Below, piece after piece: positions 27,641 to 37,600 of a stretch of 64,000 bases of DNA. Source of the stretch: Tribonema minus (Eukaryota > Sar > Xanthophyceae > Tribonematales > Tribonemataceae). The translations under genes and the position numbers were made by a program. Under the pieces are notes generated by a model. The model did not search any database, was not told where the DNA came from, and saw only the letters and a program-made list of their open reading frames with translations. The DNA is taken from the NCBI GenBank assembly GCA_017506865.1, contig JAFCMP010000045.1:186001-250000 (forward strand). The letters run 5' to 3'. Every line of letters begins with the position of its first letter. Within the stretch, counting starts at the first letter, position 1.

Positions 27641-27793
27641 TGTACTTCTTGTCAATTCTCGCTCAGGGCGCGACAAAGCCCATATGAATTGAATGGCATC
27701 TAACTTGAAGCTTGCTGTACGGAATCTACATGTCGTGTGACAGTCTGAAAGCGTCTCAACGGCAACCACTCAAACGCGGCCGCCGCCAAATGT
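27641..27793 (-). mobile_element. Solo LINE 3' end abutting the larger LINE fragment
   Basis: About 150 bases homologous to the terminal 140 bases of the neighbouring LINE: ctcagggcgcgacaaagccc, aatctacatgtcgtgtgaca, ctcaaacgcggccgccgcc. It lies in the same orientation immediately upstream of it, repeating the head-to-tail arrangement seen at 5001-6157. It contains a 10-base insertion (cttgaagctt region) relative to other copies. Confidence 0.75.
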
Positions 27794-28044
27794 ACCTTTG
27801 CAAGGGCACGTCAGCTGGGGGGTTGCACAGTGGATGGGACAGTCACAGCTTTACGTGGGTGCGCTGCGTGCAGCTAAACAGGCGAGGCGTCTGGAGCACA
27901 CGGGCGATGGCGACACCTTGACATCATCACTGGGAGTCGAGACACCAACGAAGAAAAGAAGCAGGCATCGTGAGAAAAGAGATGCAGTGGCTGATTGCAG
28001 CACATGCAAATGCGACAGACCAACACCGTGGTGCCGAAGCGTCT

Positions 28045-29163
28045 TCATGTACCACTGTGCCGTTTGCAGTCGTTGCAACTGTTGCGACGCTTCCCATGCT
28101 CACATATGCCCGCCCCACCACAATCCTTGCAGTAGTAGTGCTGCCTGTTGTGCTGGCATAAGCCCGATCCACCACAGTGCTTGCAGCGGCTACGAAAGGT
28201 GCCGTGCGCGCACAGCCCTACGCCGTCGCAGTCTCTGCACGTATAGCGTCGCCTTCCGTGTTCACAGATGCCCGCGCCACCACAATCCTTGCAGAAGAAC
28301 GGCTGCCTGCCGTGCCTGCATAGGCCCGACCCCCCACAGTGCTTGCAGCGGCTTCGCTGAGTGCCGTGCTCGCACAGCCCTGCACCGCCGCAGTCCTTGC
28401 ACATGCAGCGTCGCCTGCCGTGCTCGCATATCCCTGCACCGCCGCAATCCTTGCAGTAATAACGGTGCCTGCCGTGCTGGCACACTTTGCGTTGCTGCTT
28501 CGATTGGGGGCGCTCGGCAATCCCTTTCCCCTTCGCTTTCCCTGCCCCAGCTGCATCTCCAGCGCTGGAAGCGCACGATCGCAACGCACTGGGTGCAGCT
28601 GCTGCACGTCGGCGAGGGATGCCGTTTGTGACACCAGCGATGCGTGCGGACTTCCTCTCCGGCTTGCAGTTGTTGCTGCTGTCGGAGTGCCAGTTGTCAC
28701 TGCCTGCGTCCCTGCTATCACCAGCGTCCGAGCCACCATTGCAGGCGCCACCAGCGTTGTCGTTTGCCTCGCTTTCATGACAGCTATGCTCAGCCACCTC
28801 TTCGCTGACGCTGTTACCGTCGGCGTCAACGTCCAGCGAGTGGATGCTGTAGTCGTCGCCGCTGCAGTCATCGCCTCCGCCGGCATCACCAACAGTCAAC
28901 GTCTCCCCTTCCCCTCCGTTGACAGCGCCTGCAAGAGCATTGCTGTTAACACTGCCGCTGGAGGCTTGCGTTGGCGGCTGCGATTCGAGTATGCCTTCAC
29001 GTTGCTGCTGCTGCAGGCTGGCTTCCGATTCGTGTGCTTTCCGCGTCCCGTCTGTTACTTGCCGCACTGTCGCTTCCATCGCCGCCACTGCAGCGTGTTG
29101 CTGCCACGTGCCTTGGCCCTGCGAATTCGCGGCAACCTGATGCTGTCGCTGCTCAGCTTCCAT
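28045..29163 (-). CDS. Protein with eight CxHG...CxxC repeats and an acidic Ser-rich N-terminal half
   Basis: The frame is 372 codons with start at 29163. Residues 1-60 are Gln/Ala-rich, 85-165 are acidic and rich in Asp/Gly/Ser, and 166-226 are basic (KPERKSARIAG, KAKGKGIAERPQSKQQRK) and NLS-like. Residues 228-372 hold eight 18-residue repeats with pattern C-x-H-G-x6-C-x2-C-G-G-x-G-(I/L), each offering three Cys and one His, presumably a zinc ligand set. Repeats fall into a three-repeat superunit of 54 residues (units 1-3, 4-6, 7-8). Similar CEHG/CKxCGG repeat proteins are known from algae, oomycetes and large DNA viruses, with function unknown as far as I know. An in-frame stop lies 36 bases upstream of the ATG. 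A Gln-rich coiled-coil frame at about 29470-29275 minus could be an upstream exon. The 3' side abuts a LINE end, so it may have been carried by or inserted near a mobile element. Confidence 0.65.
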   Translation of the reverse strand: MEAEQRQHQVAANSQGQGTWQQHAAVAAMEATVRQVTDGTRKAHESEASLQQQQREGILESQPPTQASSGSVNSNALAGAVNGGEGETLTVGDAGGGDDCSGDDYSIHSLDVDADGNSVSEEVAEHSCHESEANDNAGGACNGGSDAGDSRDAGSDNWHSDSSNNCKPERKSARIAGVTNGIPRRRAAAAPSALRSCASSAGDAAGAGKAKGKGIAERPQSKQQRKVCQHGRHRYYCKDCGGAGICEHGRRRCMCKDCGGAGLCEHGTQRSRCKHCGGSGLCRHGRQPFFCKDCGGAGICEHGRRRYTCRDCDGVGLCAHGTFRSRCKHCGGSGLCQHNRQHYYCKDCGGAGICEHGKRRNSCNDCKRHSGT

Positions 29164-29274
29164 GGCGCCCCGCTGATCTGCGATTGTGACCCTCAGCTAC
29201 CTGAATACCTCCTCAAGCTCCCGCACCCTTCGTGGTGCTGCTTATGCTGCTACTGTAGCTGTCGAACTATGACA

Positions 29275-29470
29275 TCATGCATCAGCTGCTGGATTGTGGT
29301 GCTGCTGGTTTTCTTCCAGCAGCAGGAACAGATGCTGTTGTTGTTGCTCCTGTTGCGTGCATTGCTGCTGTTGACGCCGCTGTTGCTTCTGCTGTTGCTC
29401 CTCCAGCTCCTCTCGCTGCTGCACGAGCTCCGCCAACTGTCAAAATGCCGACTTCAAGTGGTTGAAGTTC
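29275..29470 (-). other. Gln-rich coding-like stretch, possible upstream exon of the CxHG-repeat gene
   Basis: On the minus strand this reads VQQREELEEQQQKQQRRQ followed by more Gln and LFLLLEENQQHH, a coiled-coil-like string. It ends at a stop near 29276. The CAG/CTG repeat composition alone could produce it, so it may be a microsatellite. Its position and strand fit a 5' exon joined to the 28045-29163 frame by splicing. Confidence 0.35.
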
Positions 29471-30014
29471 ACAACCCTCAGATCAGAGAGAGAGAAGGAG
29501 ACCTAAGTATGTTGGCGGCAGAGCCGACTTGCAACGCCCTCTCTGTGCGCCTTGTTGCCTCGAACAGACGCACGTGATGGGGTGGGCTCAGCTCGCAAGG
29601 GCGCCGTAGCTGGGACAAATGCGATCTTGGGGCTGCTATCCTCTCGGGCTCCGTACAGAAAGGAGGAGAGGATGAGCTGGAAATCATCAAAGGCCTCCTG
29701 CATAACCAGAGGGCAGACTTGGGGCAGATTTGAAATTCAAATGATCGGAGTAGTCTCAATGCCACCTAACATTTTTTTCATAGGTTGTTGGCGGTTCAGA
29801 TGTGCACAGCACGGTGTTCAGTGGTTATGCATACGAGGCAGGCGAGCTTCAAACTGGGAACTGAAGGTAGGAAGCAGGTGGTAGGCAATTACCACCACGA
29901 GTGGATGGGCAGGCGTCGTATGGCGATGTCAGCAGCTGTGCTAAAGCAATAACAATTGCGTAATGTTAGAGATGGGAAAAGGTCACCCCAATATCACGAC
30001 AATCATCTGCGCCA
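29471..30014. other. Intergenic, no gene recognised
   Basis: AT-richer DNA with a short agagagagag tract near 29488-29496 and no supportable exon. It could hold the 5' end of the minus-strand CxHG-repeat gene. Confidence 0.4.
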
Positions 30015-30385
30015 ATTCATGCTCCAAGCAGAAATTTCGAAATCAGGAAGAAATAAATCCTGCGGCCATTTCAGATTTCAATGGAGACTCACAAATTGTG
30101 GTACGTGTAACGTTTGGGTTGTAGAGCTTTATGCAATACTTCTGTACATTTTGTTGTTGAATTTTCGCTCAGGGCGCAAAAAACCCCAGAAGATGTCCAA
30201 TTCGTGCTCCAAGCAGAAATTCAAAAATCAGGAAGAAATAAATCCTGCAGCCATTTCAGGTTTCAATTGAGACACACCAATTTGTGGTACCTGTGACGTT
30301 TGGGTTTTAGAGCTTTATGCAATTCTTCTGTACATTTTGTGATTGAATTGTCGCTCAGGGCGCGAAAACCCCCAGATGATGGATG
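30015..30385. repeat. Two tandem units of about 187 bp ending in the LINE-like tail
   Basis: Units 30015-30198 and 30202-30385 share gctccaagcagaaatt, aatcaggaagaaataaatcc, agccatttcag, gtttgggtt and agagctttatgcaat. Each ends in tgtacattttgt...gaatt and tcgctcagggcgc plus an A run and cccc. This ending is a diverged form of the LINE 3' tail at 5001 and 26362, but the body is unrelated to the LINE coding region, so it looks like a non-autonomous (SINE-like) partner that shares the tail. Confidence 0.7.
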
Positions 30386-30851
30386 CCCACCTTGCAGATA
30401 GAATCTACATGTGTCTTGTACATAAACGCCTTGAAGGTGTCTCAATGCGTATTGCTGATCACTTCGCCAACTGTACTCCTAGCGTGTCATGTTTGAAGCG
30501 CTTGCAAACTCATCGATGAAACACAATGTTGTTAAGAGGGGTTCAGCAATATTAGCCCATGCATCCATGCTCCTACTGCGAGTGAACTGAACTGATGCCA
30601 TGTGAAAAACTTATTGGTGATTCCGCTTCCGCTGTGAGTCAGCCTATGACATTTCAGCCAAATTGGATGCGTTTGACAGCGATGACGCGTTCGACAGCGA
30701 CGATGAATTAAACGGCAATGACATCTGTGAACGATGCGTTCAACATGTGTGGACGATTGTTCGACGGTGACGATGCCTTCGACAGCGACATGCCTTCCTG
30801 ATCATGCACAAACTTTGAAGAGAGAGTGTGGAGCGTAAAGCAATCACAACT
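30386..30851. other. Spacer with a small DNA repeat encoding AFDSDD-like text
   Basis: The only structure seen is the phrase gcgtt(c/t)gacagcga(c/t)ga, present at 30668 and 30686, with a relative at 30775 (gccttcgacagcgaca). No start, splice sites or homologous motif support a gene. The left part would contain the 3' UTR of the 30852-31412 gene. Confidence 0.35.
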
Positions 30852-31412
30852 TCATTCATCGGGGATTGTATTCTCGTATACCAGCTGCGACCACAGCGCC
30901 TTCTGCGCTTCACCTACTTCTAGGGCGTTGATGAACTTGAGCACTTTGAGCGCCGCATGTGCGTTTTCGCACGGGGCGGCGTCTTTCATGAGCGCAGAGT
31001 ACTCGTCGTGCGCCTTGTCCACGTAATCTACGGTGTCTGTGGTTGTAAATTTGCGTGCGGTGGGGATCAGGTGTGTCTCTTCCGTCTGAATTTCGCGTCC
31101 GGAGGAGATGATGCGAATCGTGTAGTCTCCCGATTCTGTATTGACGGAGACGACGTGCGCCTGCACCTTCTCTCCGCCCTTGCTGTAAATCACGACGTCG
31201 CCGACGTCGAACGTCACCTCCTCTCTGCGGCGCTTGCGAGGCGCGGGCTGCTGCATGCTCTGCAGGTGTCTCCGCACTGTGTTGATCTCCTTGCCGCCGT
31301 CCTCGAACCGAACCTGATAGGTGGCCTCTGCTCCATGGCCTTCGATGCTCACGATGCGGACCTTATCGCACGCCCCCTTCTTGACGTAGACCACCGCGTC
31401 GCCGACATTCAT
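30852..31412 (-). CDS. Protein with two SH3/Tudor-like repeats
   Basis: An intronless frame of 186 residues with exon-like codon use. Residues 2-50 (VGDAVVYVKKGACDKVRIVS ... GGKEINTVRRHL) and 68-115 (VGDVVIYSKGGEKVQAHVVS ... SGREIQTEETHL) are clearly related to each other. Their alternating beta pattern is typical of SH3- or Tudor-like barrels. Between them is a basic segment PRKRRREE that could be a nuclear localisation signal. Residues 116-186 are predicted helical (DKAHDEYSALMKDA, AALKVLKFINALEVGEAQKA). I do not recognise the exact family; chromatin or RNA binding is only a guess from the fold type. The start is the first Met; a TATATA lies only 4-9 bases upstream of it, so the transcription start, and possibly the start codon, are uncertain. 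It is divergent from CFAP61, with 253 bases between the chosen start codons. Confidence 0.65.
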   Translation of the reverse strand: MNVGDAVVYVKKGACDKVRIVSIEGHGAEATYQVRFEDGGKEINTVRRHLQSMQQPAPRKRRREEVTFDVGDVVIYSKGGEKVQAHVVSVNTESGDYTIRIISSGREIQTEETHLIPTARKFTTTDTVDYVDKAHDEYSALMKDAAPCENAHAALKVLKFINALEVGEAQKALWSQLVYENTIPDE

Positions 31413-31665
31413 GCTATATACGCCACTCGCTCCACCACTCCCACTCCACTCCCCACTCCACTACTACTACCTGCATAATAATAACCCACACACTCAAACA
31501 AACGGTTTCAGATAGGTGTAACGGATGGGTGAAGTTCAAAACAAATCCTCATGGATCGCCCTAATACACTGGCATAGCACGAGCCTTAGTGTCTGTCAAC
31601 TAGCAGTCTTAACAGTCAGTCAGCCAGCTTGCCCAGTCAGAAAAGCAGCACAAGCAGGAGCTTTG
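31413..31665. promoter_or_regulatory. Bidirectional promoter region between the SH3-like gene and CFAP61
   Basis: Only about 250 bases separate two divergent start codons. A tatata at 31414-31419 could serve the plus-strand gene, placing transcription start near 31445. The region is rich in ccactcc and ctactac motifs. An alternative in-frame CFAP61 start at 31525 would shorten it to about 110 bases. Confidence 0.45.
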
Positions 31666-34600
31666 ATGGATACTATACACGACGATGGCGGTGGGGCAAG
31701 CAACAAGCAGCAGCAGCGATACCAGATACGCAGAGCATCGGAGGCAGACCTGGGCGCTCTTACGGCTCTCATCAGCAGAGCTGGAGGTCCTGGCATGTAC
31801 AGGAAGCTATTCGGCTCCTATAACTTTGCGAGCATGATCGAGTGCGGCTACCTGTGCCTGATAGCACTCGTCGGAGAGGTGAGAGGTGCACCGTATTGTA
31901 GGCGCATAGAATGTGATAGCGTCGACATAATCAATACAAATGCTGTGCGCCAACCACCAACAATAAGTCTTGCAATTGTTAACATATATTGCAATATAAT
32001 CCAATGGGGGCCGAGAAGGGGAGGGGTACATAATATGGCCGCCGCCAATGTCTTGGGTGTTGGCGTAGGACACCGCCAAAAGGACTGCTTTCGTTCCACT
32101 TGCATGCGTCAGACTGCCTGCTTCTCTATGAAACATTATCAAAAGTGTTCACCCCAACAGCGCTGCCATGAGAGCGAAAGCTCTCCATGTGTGCACACGA
32201 GCTCTGTTCGACATGCGACAATGCCTGCATGCATTGCTTCAACGAAGCAACGCTGAATTAGGTGTCAAACGCTGCTCTTGAGACAGTCACTGCCGTGGGT
32301 CACTGGACCGTCGTGACGTGCAAGGAGAGGGCCCACTATGGGTCTCTCAGGCAGCACACTATATATTTATAAATAAGTTGGGCAATTTCAACATACAGTC
32401 AGTCGGTAAAGGCATTGACGTGTGCTATCGCGACCAGTGTATGTCCCTGATTTGCGTTGTTGATGTTGCGCCCCCCTCTCGCCCCTCATCACCACAGACC
32501 TATGTACCCTCCAATACTGCCCCCCCCCCCCCCTCCCCCGCCCCCTTTCTTGCAGGAAATTGCCGGCTTCCTGTCGCTCTCGGACGCGCCACGCGCGGGC
32601 GGCGCCGAGGAGTGGCTGGCGTGGTTCGCAGAGACGTACGCACCTGCGGATGCAGACGCGCGCCCCGCCAACACGCTCTGGGTGGAGTTTGCGGTGGATG
32701 GTGATGGCAATGGCGGGAGCAGCGGCGGCGGCGGCGGCGGCGCGGTGGAGCAGATGATGCGCAAGGTCAGCGTCAGGAGGGTTTGATGTTGGTGGCGCTT
32801 GTCATCTTTACGCGTTTAGCTGGCAGTAAGTTGACGCGGCGAGTCAAGAGCGTTTGATGTTGGTGGCGCTTGACGTTCTTACGCAGTTAGCTGTGGATTG
32901 GCGCGCTCGCCAATGGCAGTGTGCAGCCCGCCAACACAGTGTAGCAGTAGAGTATTTGGTTTCTGGTGGCGCGGTGGCACAATGATGTGCAGGTCAGCGC
33001 TGATATAGTATGCGGTTGCTATTGGTGGCAATGCTGATGAAGCCGTACAGTGTGCGATACAAGCTTGTGCTTGCAGATGCTAGTGGGGTGCGCTGGTACG
33101 CTGTAGGCGAAGCTTGCCATGCATGGGAGCAGCAGCGGCACAGGCAGGCGGCGGCGATGTCAGCAGCGGCGGCGGCATCGCAATGGAGCAGATGATGCGC
33201 AAAAGCAGGCCTGAAAACTGGTATAGGGCTGCTCTCAGCAAAGCTGATGTCATCCCCTGACGGTCACAGAACATTATGTAGCTGTATGTGCTTGTATGCT
33301 TGCAAATGCCACCTTGTGGCCCGCGCTGGCATGTGCTCGCACGCCATGGGTTGAGTTCGCAATGTATGGCAGCAGCAGCACCAGCACCAGCACCAGCACC
33401 AGCAGCGGCAGCGGCGGCGGCGGCGACGATGGCAGTGGCGGTGGCAGCAGCAGAGCGGTGGAACAGATGATGCCCAACCCCAGGGCGGCACTGTGTTGAG
33501 GCGTACGTGGTGTTGAGGCTCTGTGCAGCTGGTCTGACGCCCCTTCACAGTTTGTGCTGCGCGTATGCGCTCGACAACGCCACACGCGGCATGCCAGAAC
33601 ACAGTTAGCGGAGTCTGCGAAGCAGCGAAGTAGCAGCGACGATTGCGGCCACGGTGGCGCCAGCGGCGGCAGCGGCGGCGGAAGCGCAGAGATGGCGCTA
33701 GCGCTTCAAGCCAAAACCCTGTTTCTACACCGGTTTTGAGTTGTCATTTGGAGCAGTGCTGCAAGTGCGGTAATCATATAAGACCTGCAAAACACTAGCC
33801 CACGCACTCACACACAAACATACTGCAACTGGGCGTCTGCGACTGCAGCTGCTCGCATCACGCGGCTGACTCATTACGACAGGGGGGGGATGCGTACATC
33901 ATTTAGCAGTATGGATACATACACGTATACATACACACATCATGGTGACAGTGTTGGTGGGCGTTTTGTGCACAGATGCACGTTGTGTCATGCGTCGAGC
34001 ATGATCAGCATCGCCACCGCCGCCGCCGCGCGAGCGTGTCATGCACGGCCGCAGCAGCGCTCATCCCCGCCCCCGTCCGCGTTGCGCGATGTGTCACATG
34101 GCGATACTATCATGCACTCATACGTCATACATCACGCATTGTGAACTCAATCACCACCGTCACCGCGCAAGCATCTCATGCATACTGCTGCATTGCGGGT
34201 ATTCACGCTGCTACCAAAGACGTGCCCGGCCCTGTCTGCGTTGCGCGGGGTGTCTGTCACATGGCGACGCTATCATGCACTCATGTCACACGTCACGCAC
34301 TATGACCTCAATCACCGCCATCACTGCGCAAGCGGCTCACGCGTACTGCTGGTGTAAATGTGTTCACGCTGCCGCCAAAGGTGGACTCTGTGGCGGCAGC
34401 GCTCCCCCGAGAGACGTCCCCGCCCCTGTCCGCATCGCGCGGGGTGTCACACGATGACGCAATGACGCGCTCATATATGCACGTCATATATCACGCGTTG
34501 TCAACTCAAACACAACCGTCACTGCGCCACCGCCTCATGCATACTGCTGCACTGCAGATGTTCGCGCTGTTGCCAGAGGTAGATTCCGTGGCGGCAGCGC

Positions 34601-37600
34601 TCCCCCAAGAGACGTCCCCACCCCCATCCGCATTGCGCGATGTGTCACATGGCAATACGATCACTCACTCATACGTCATACATCACGCGTTGTGAACTCA
34701 AACACAACCGTCACTGCGCAAGCGCTTCATGCATACTGCTGCGTCACAGGTGTTCACGCTGCTGCCAGAGGTGGATTCCGTGGCAGCAGCGCTCCCCCCC
34801 GAGACGGCGCCGCCCCCCTACCTCTTCCCCGCCTTCGCGCAGCTGCGGCGGTCCCCCGTGGCGGGTCCCGTCAAGGGAGATGAGCTGTTTGACGGCGGCC
34901 CAGTGGTGAGCAAAACATGATATTTCTATGTTCAGCAGCAATACATTGAAGATGAGAAGATTCATCACAAATGGTTGTCTGACTGCCAAGTTGAAGAGAT
35001 TCAATGCAATGAATGTCTACTTACGAAGGGGGAGATTGCTCATGCCGCAGGAAGCGGTCATCTGTCGCGATGGAAGTTTTAGTGCAGAGGTTGCGTACGC
35101 TGCTCTCGGCTCCTGATGTCATTTTGGGTTGCCGTCGCCAAGGCATTTCCTACTTCCAAGTGCACCCACATTTCATTTGTCAAGCCTGCGGGCCGGAGCC
35201 AGAATCTGCTTCTCTGCCGTTGACTCTCGGACGATGATGTCGCGGCGCGCTACTGATGCGAGCCATTCGGATGAGCCCCCCAAAAATGAAAGTTTTCATA
35301 CTTTAAGTACATACATAACGTGGTGCGGCATACGGGACATGTCGACTTGCTAACTGCGTTCCATTACTCTGCGCCCTTGCTGCTGCAGCTGTATTGTGAC
35401 AGGGTGGGCTTCACGCCGACGCTGGTAAAAAATAAAATAAAAATGCAACATACATACAGTGCTGCACGCAGGACATGTCAACATACATACATGTCAACCG
35501 GCTCATTGCGTTCCATTGCGCCGTTGCTGTGGCAGCTGTTCTGCGACAGGGTGGGCTTCACGCCGACGCTGGCGGTGCGCGCGGCGTGCATCGAGGACCA
35601 CGACGACCTCCTGCCCATATTTGAACAGCAGGTAAATGGGGGGTCTCTTGCGACTGTTCGCAGCAGCAAAGTGTTGACATGCGCGCTCATGCATTGACAT
35701 GATGTTGTTTGAAGGAGGTCGCTGTGTGGTTACACCATATTTGGAAGTGCAGGCAATGAAGGGTCTGCAACTGGTTTGGCGCAGCAACAGCCATTGTCCT
35801 ATCCTGTGGCGAGCGTTGACATGTGTGCTTGTGCTCTTGGCAGGCGATGGGGGGCCTGCAACTGCTTTGGCGCAGCAACAGCTATTGTCCTATCCTGTTC
35901 ACAAGCATGGTCATGTGTGTGCTCATGCTCTCGACATTTGACATGATGTCGTCTGATTAAGGTCACTGCATTGTTGTGCGAGCATTGCTGCACTTGCTCC
36001 GAGCAGTACACACGTCTGCGGGATGAGGATGCATGTACAAAATGCTTTTTCTTTGTGGCCTGCCCACTCTCTTGCTCCAGGACACTTTGGAGTACATCTG
36101 CGCCAATTTGCGCAGGGCAGCACCGACATGCAAACGTACTCGCTCTCGTATAGGGTATGCGAACATGCAAACAAGCTGATTAAGAACATGTATAATCCAT
36201 ACGTGTACGCAGGTTCATGTGTGTACTGGCTACTTCACACAGTCTATATACACCCGTCACCACGCACACAGCAATTCCTCCAGAAGTACACCTTTACACA
36301 CCTACACATGGGAGATATACACAGACAATCACATGTTTCTACTGAATGCCTTCCGCCCCGACCCCTTGTGTGGCCGTGCAGAGCGAGGCTCTGACTCAGA
36401 CATATGGCACGCAGTGATTCCTCCACAAATACTCCTCTACATACCTGCACATGGGAGATATATACAGACGCTCCTGCATTTGCATTTAAAGCCTGCCCCT
36501 CCCCCTCGTGCGGCCGCGCAGAGCGAGGCTCTAACTCAGACGTATGGCGAGTTCTACCTGGCAGATGTCATCAGCGCTCAGGACGACCAGAACAGGTAGG
36601 GGCGCTGACTTGCGAGGACCATAGCAACTGATGTGATGGCATGTGAAACATGGTGTCGGTGCTGCTTCAGAGGTAGGGGGGGAGGGGGGGACGAATCAAG
36701 CGCACCATCTTGCATTGCCCCTGGTGACTTGCCCTGCTCAGCACTTCTCAGCACCGGCTTCAAAAGCTATTGCTCTTTCGAGAACGACAAGGCCACCGGG
36801 CAGTAACGTTCCACAATTATGTCAGCCGAGAACTGATGTGTTCCAGGACGGGATGAATTTGTAGCAACTCATGAACCCGCAGCCCCAAACGCCCCAAGAG
36901 GCGCTGGCTGTCAGGCGCCCTAACGTTAACCCTAACTTTAACCCTAACCCCTAACCCTAACCCTAAGGTACTCTTGTCCGAAGTGCCACCTACAACACAC
37001 AGCAGGCCACAGTGGAAGCATAGCTACAGTGTCAGGTGCATCCCGCGCACAAGTCGCAATAGCATCTTGCCACTTCAAACATGTGGTTCATTCGCACTTT
37101 AAACACATTGCAGACGCTGCGAGTCAGTGCAGTGTTGGTGACCAGAAGTGAGCATTTGGCTTCATATTTCAACTTGAATAACCTTTTGAGCTTTTTTTGC
37201 TGTTGTCACTACGCCGTTCTCGTGTGTTGGTGCGCTGGTGATGCTGCCGTGAGCTGGCGGCAGGCTCTCTACTTCAACACGTTGTGTGATTTACGCCCCG
37301 AGTATTACTGAGATCGTTGCGCTGCCATCAGCACTGGCGCTAGTGGCGCCGACCACTCAGGAGTAATTTTGTTGGTCTGAGTTTGTGAAGCCTACCCTAT
37401 ATTCTGTGTGTCATTGCAATTGCTGCGTTTTTGTGAAGGTACCCTATATCCTATATCAGTGAAACTGCTGCGTCCTTCCAATTGTGCCAGGGTCTGTGCG
37501 CTATCGAAACAGCTGTGTCCTCCTCGTGTGAATCTACCCCTATATCCTGCATCACTGAAACTGCTGCGTCCTTTTCCCGACTGTGTCAGCGTGCTGACGC

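Noticed and set aside
28339-29577. 412-codon open frame on the plus strand
   Set aside because: Antisense to the CxHG-repeat gene; its Cys/Leu/Ala-rich text is the complement of the repeat codons and CAG tract.
32520-32540. Long C-runs (also at 46480, 46700, 50040, 50150, 50273, 51433, 57465) as regulatory elements
   Set aside because: They are the polypyrimidine tracts of the following acceptors and need no separate explanation.
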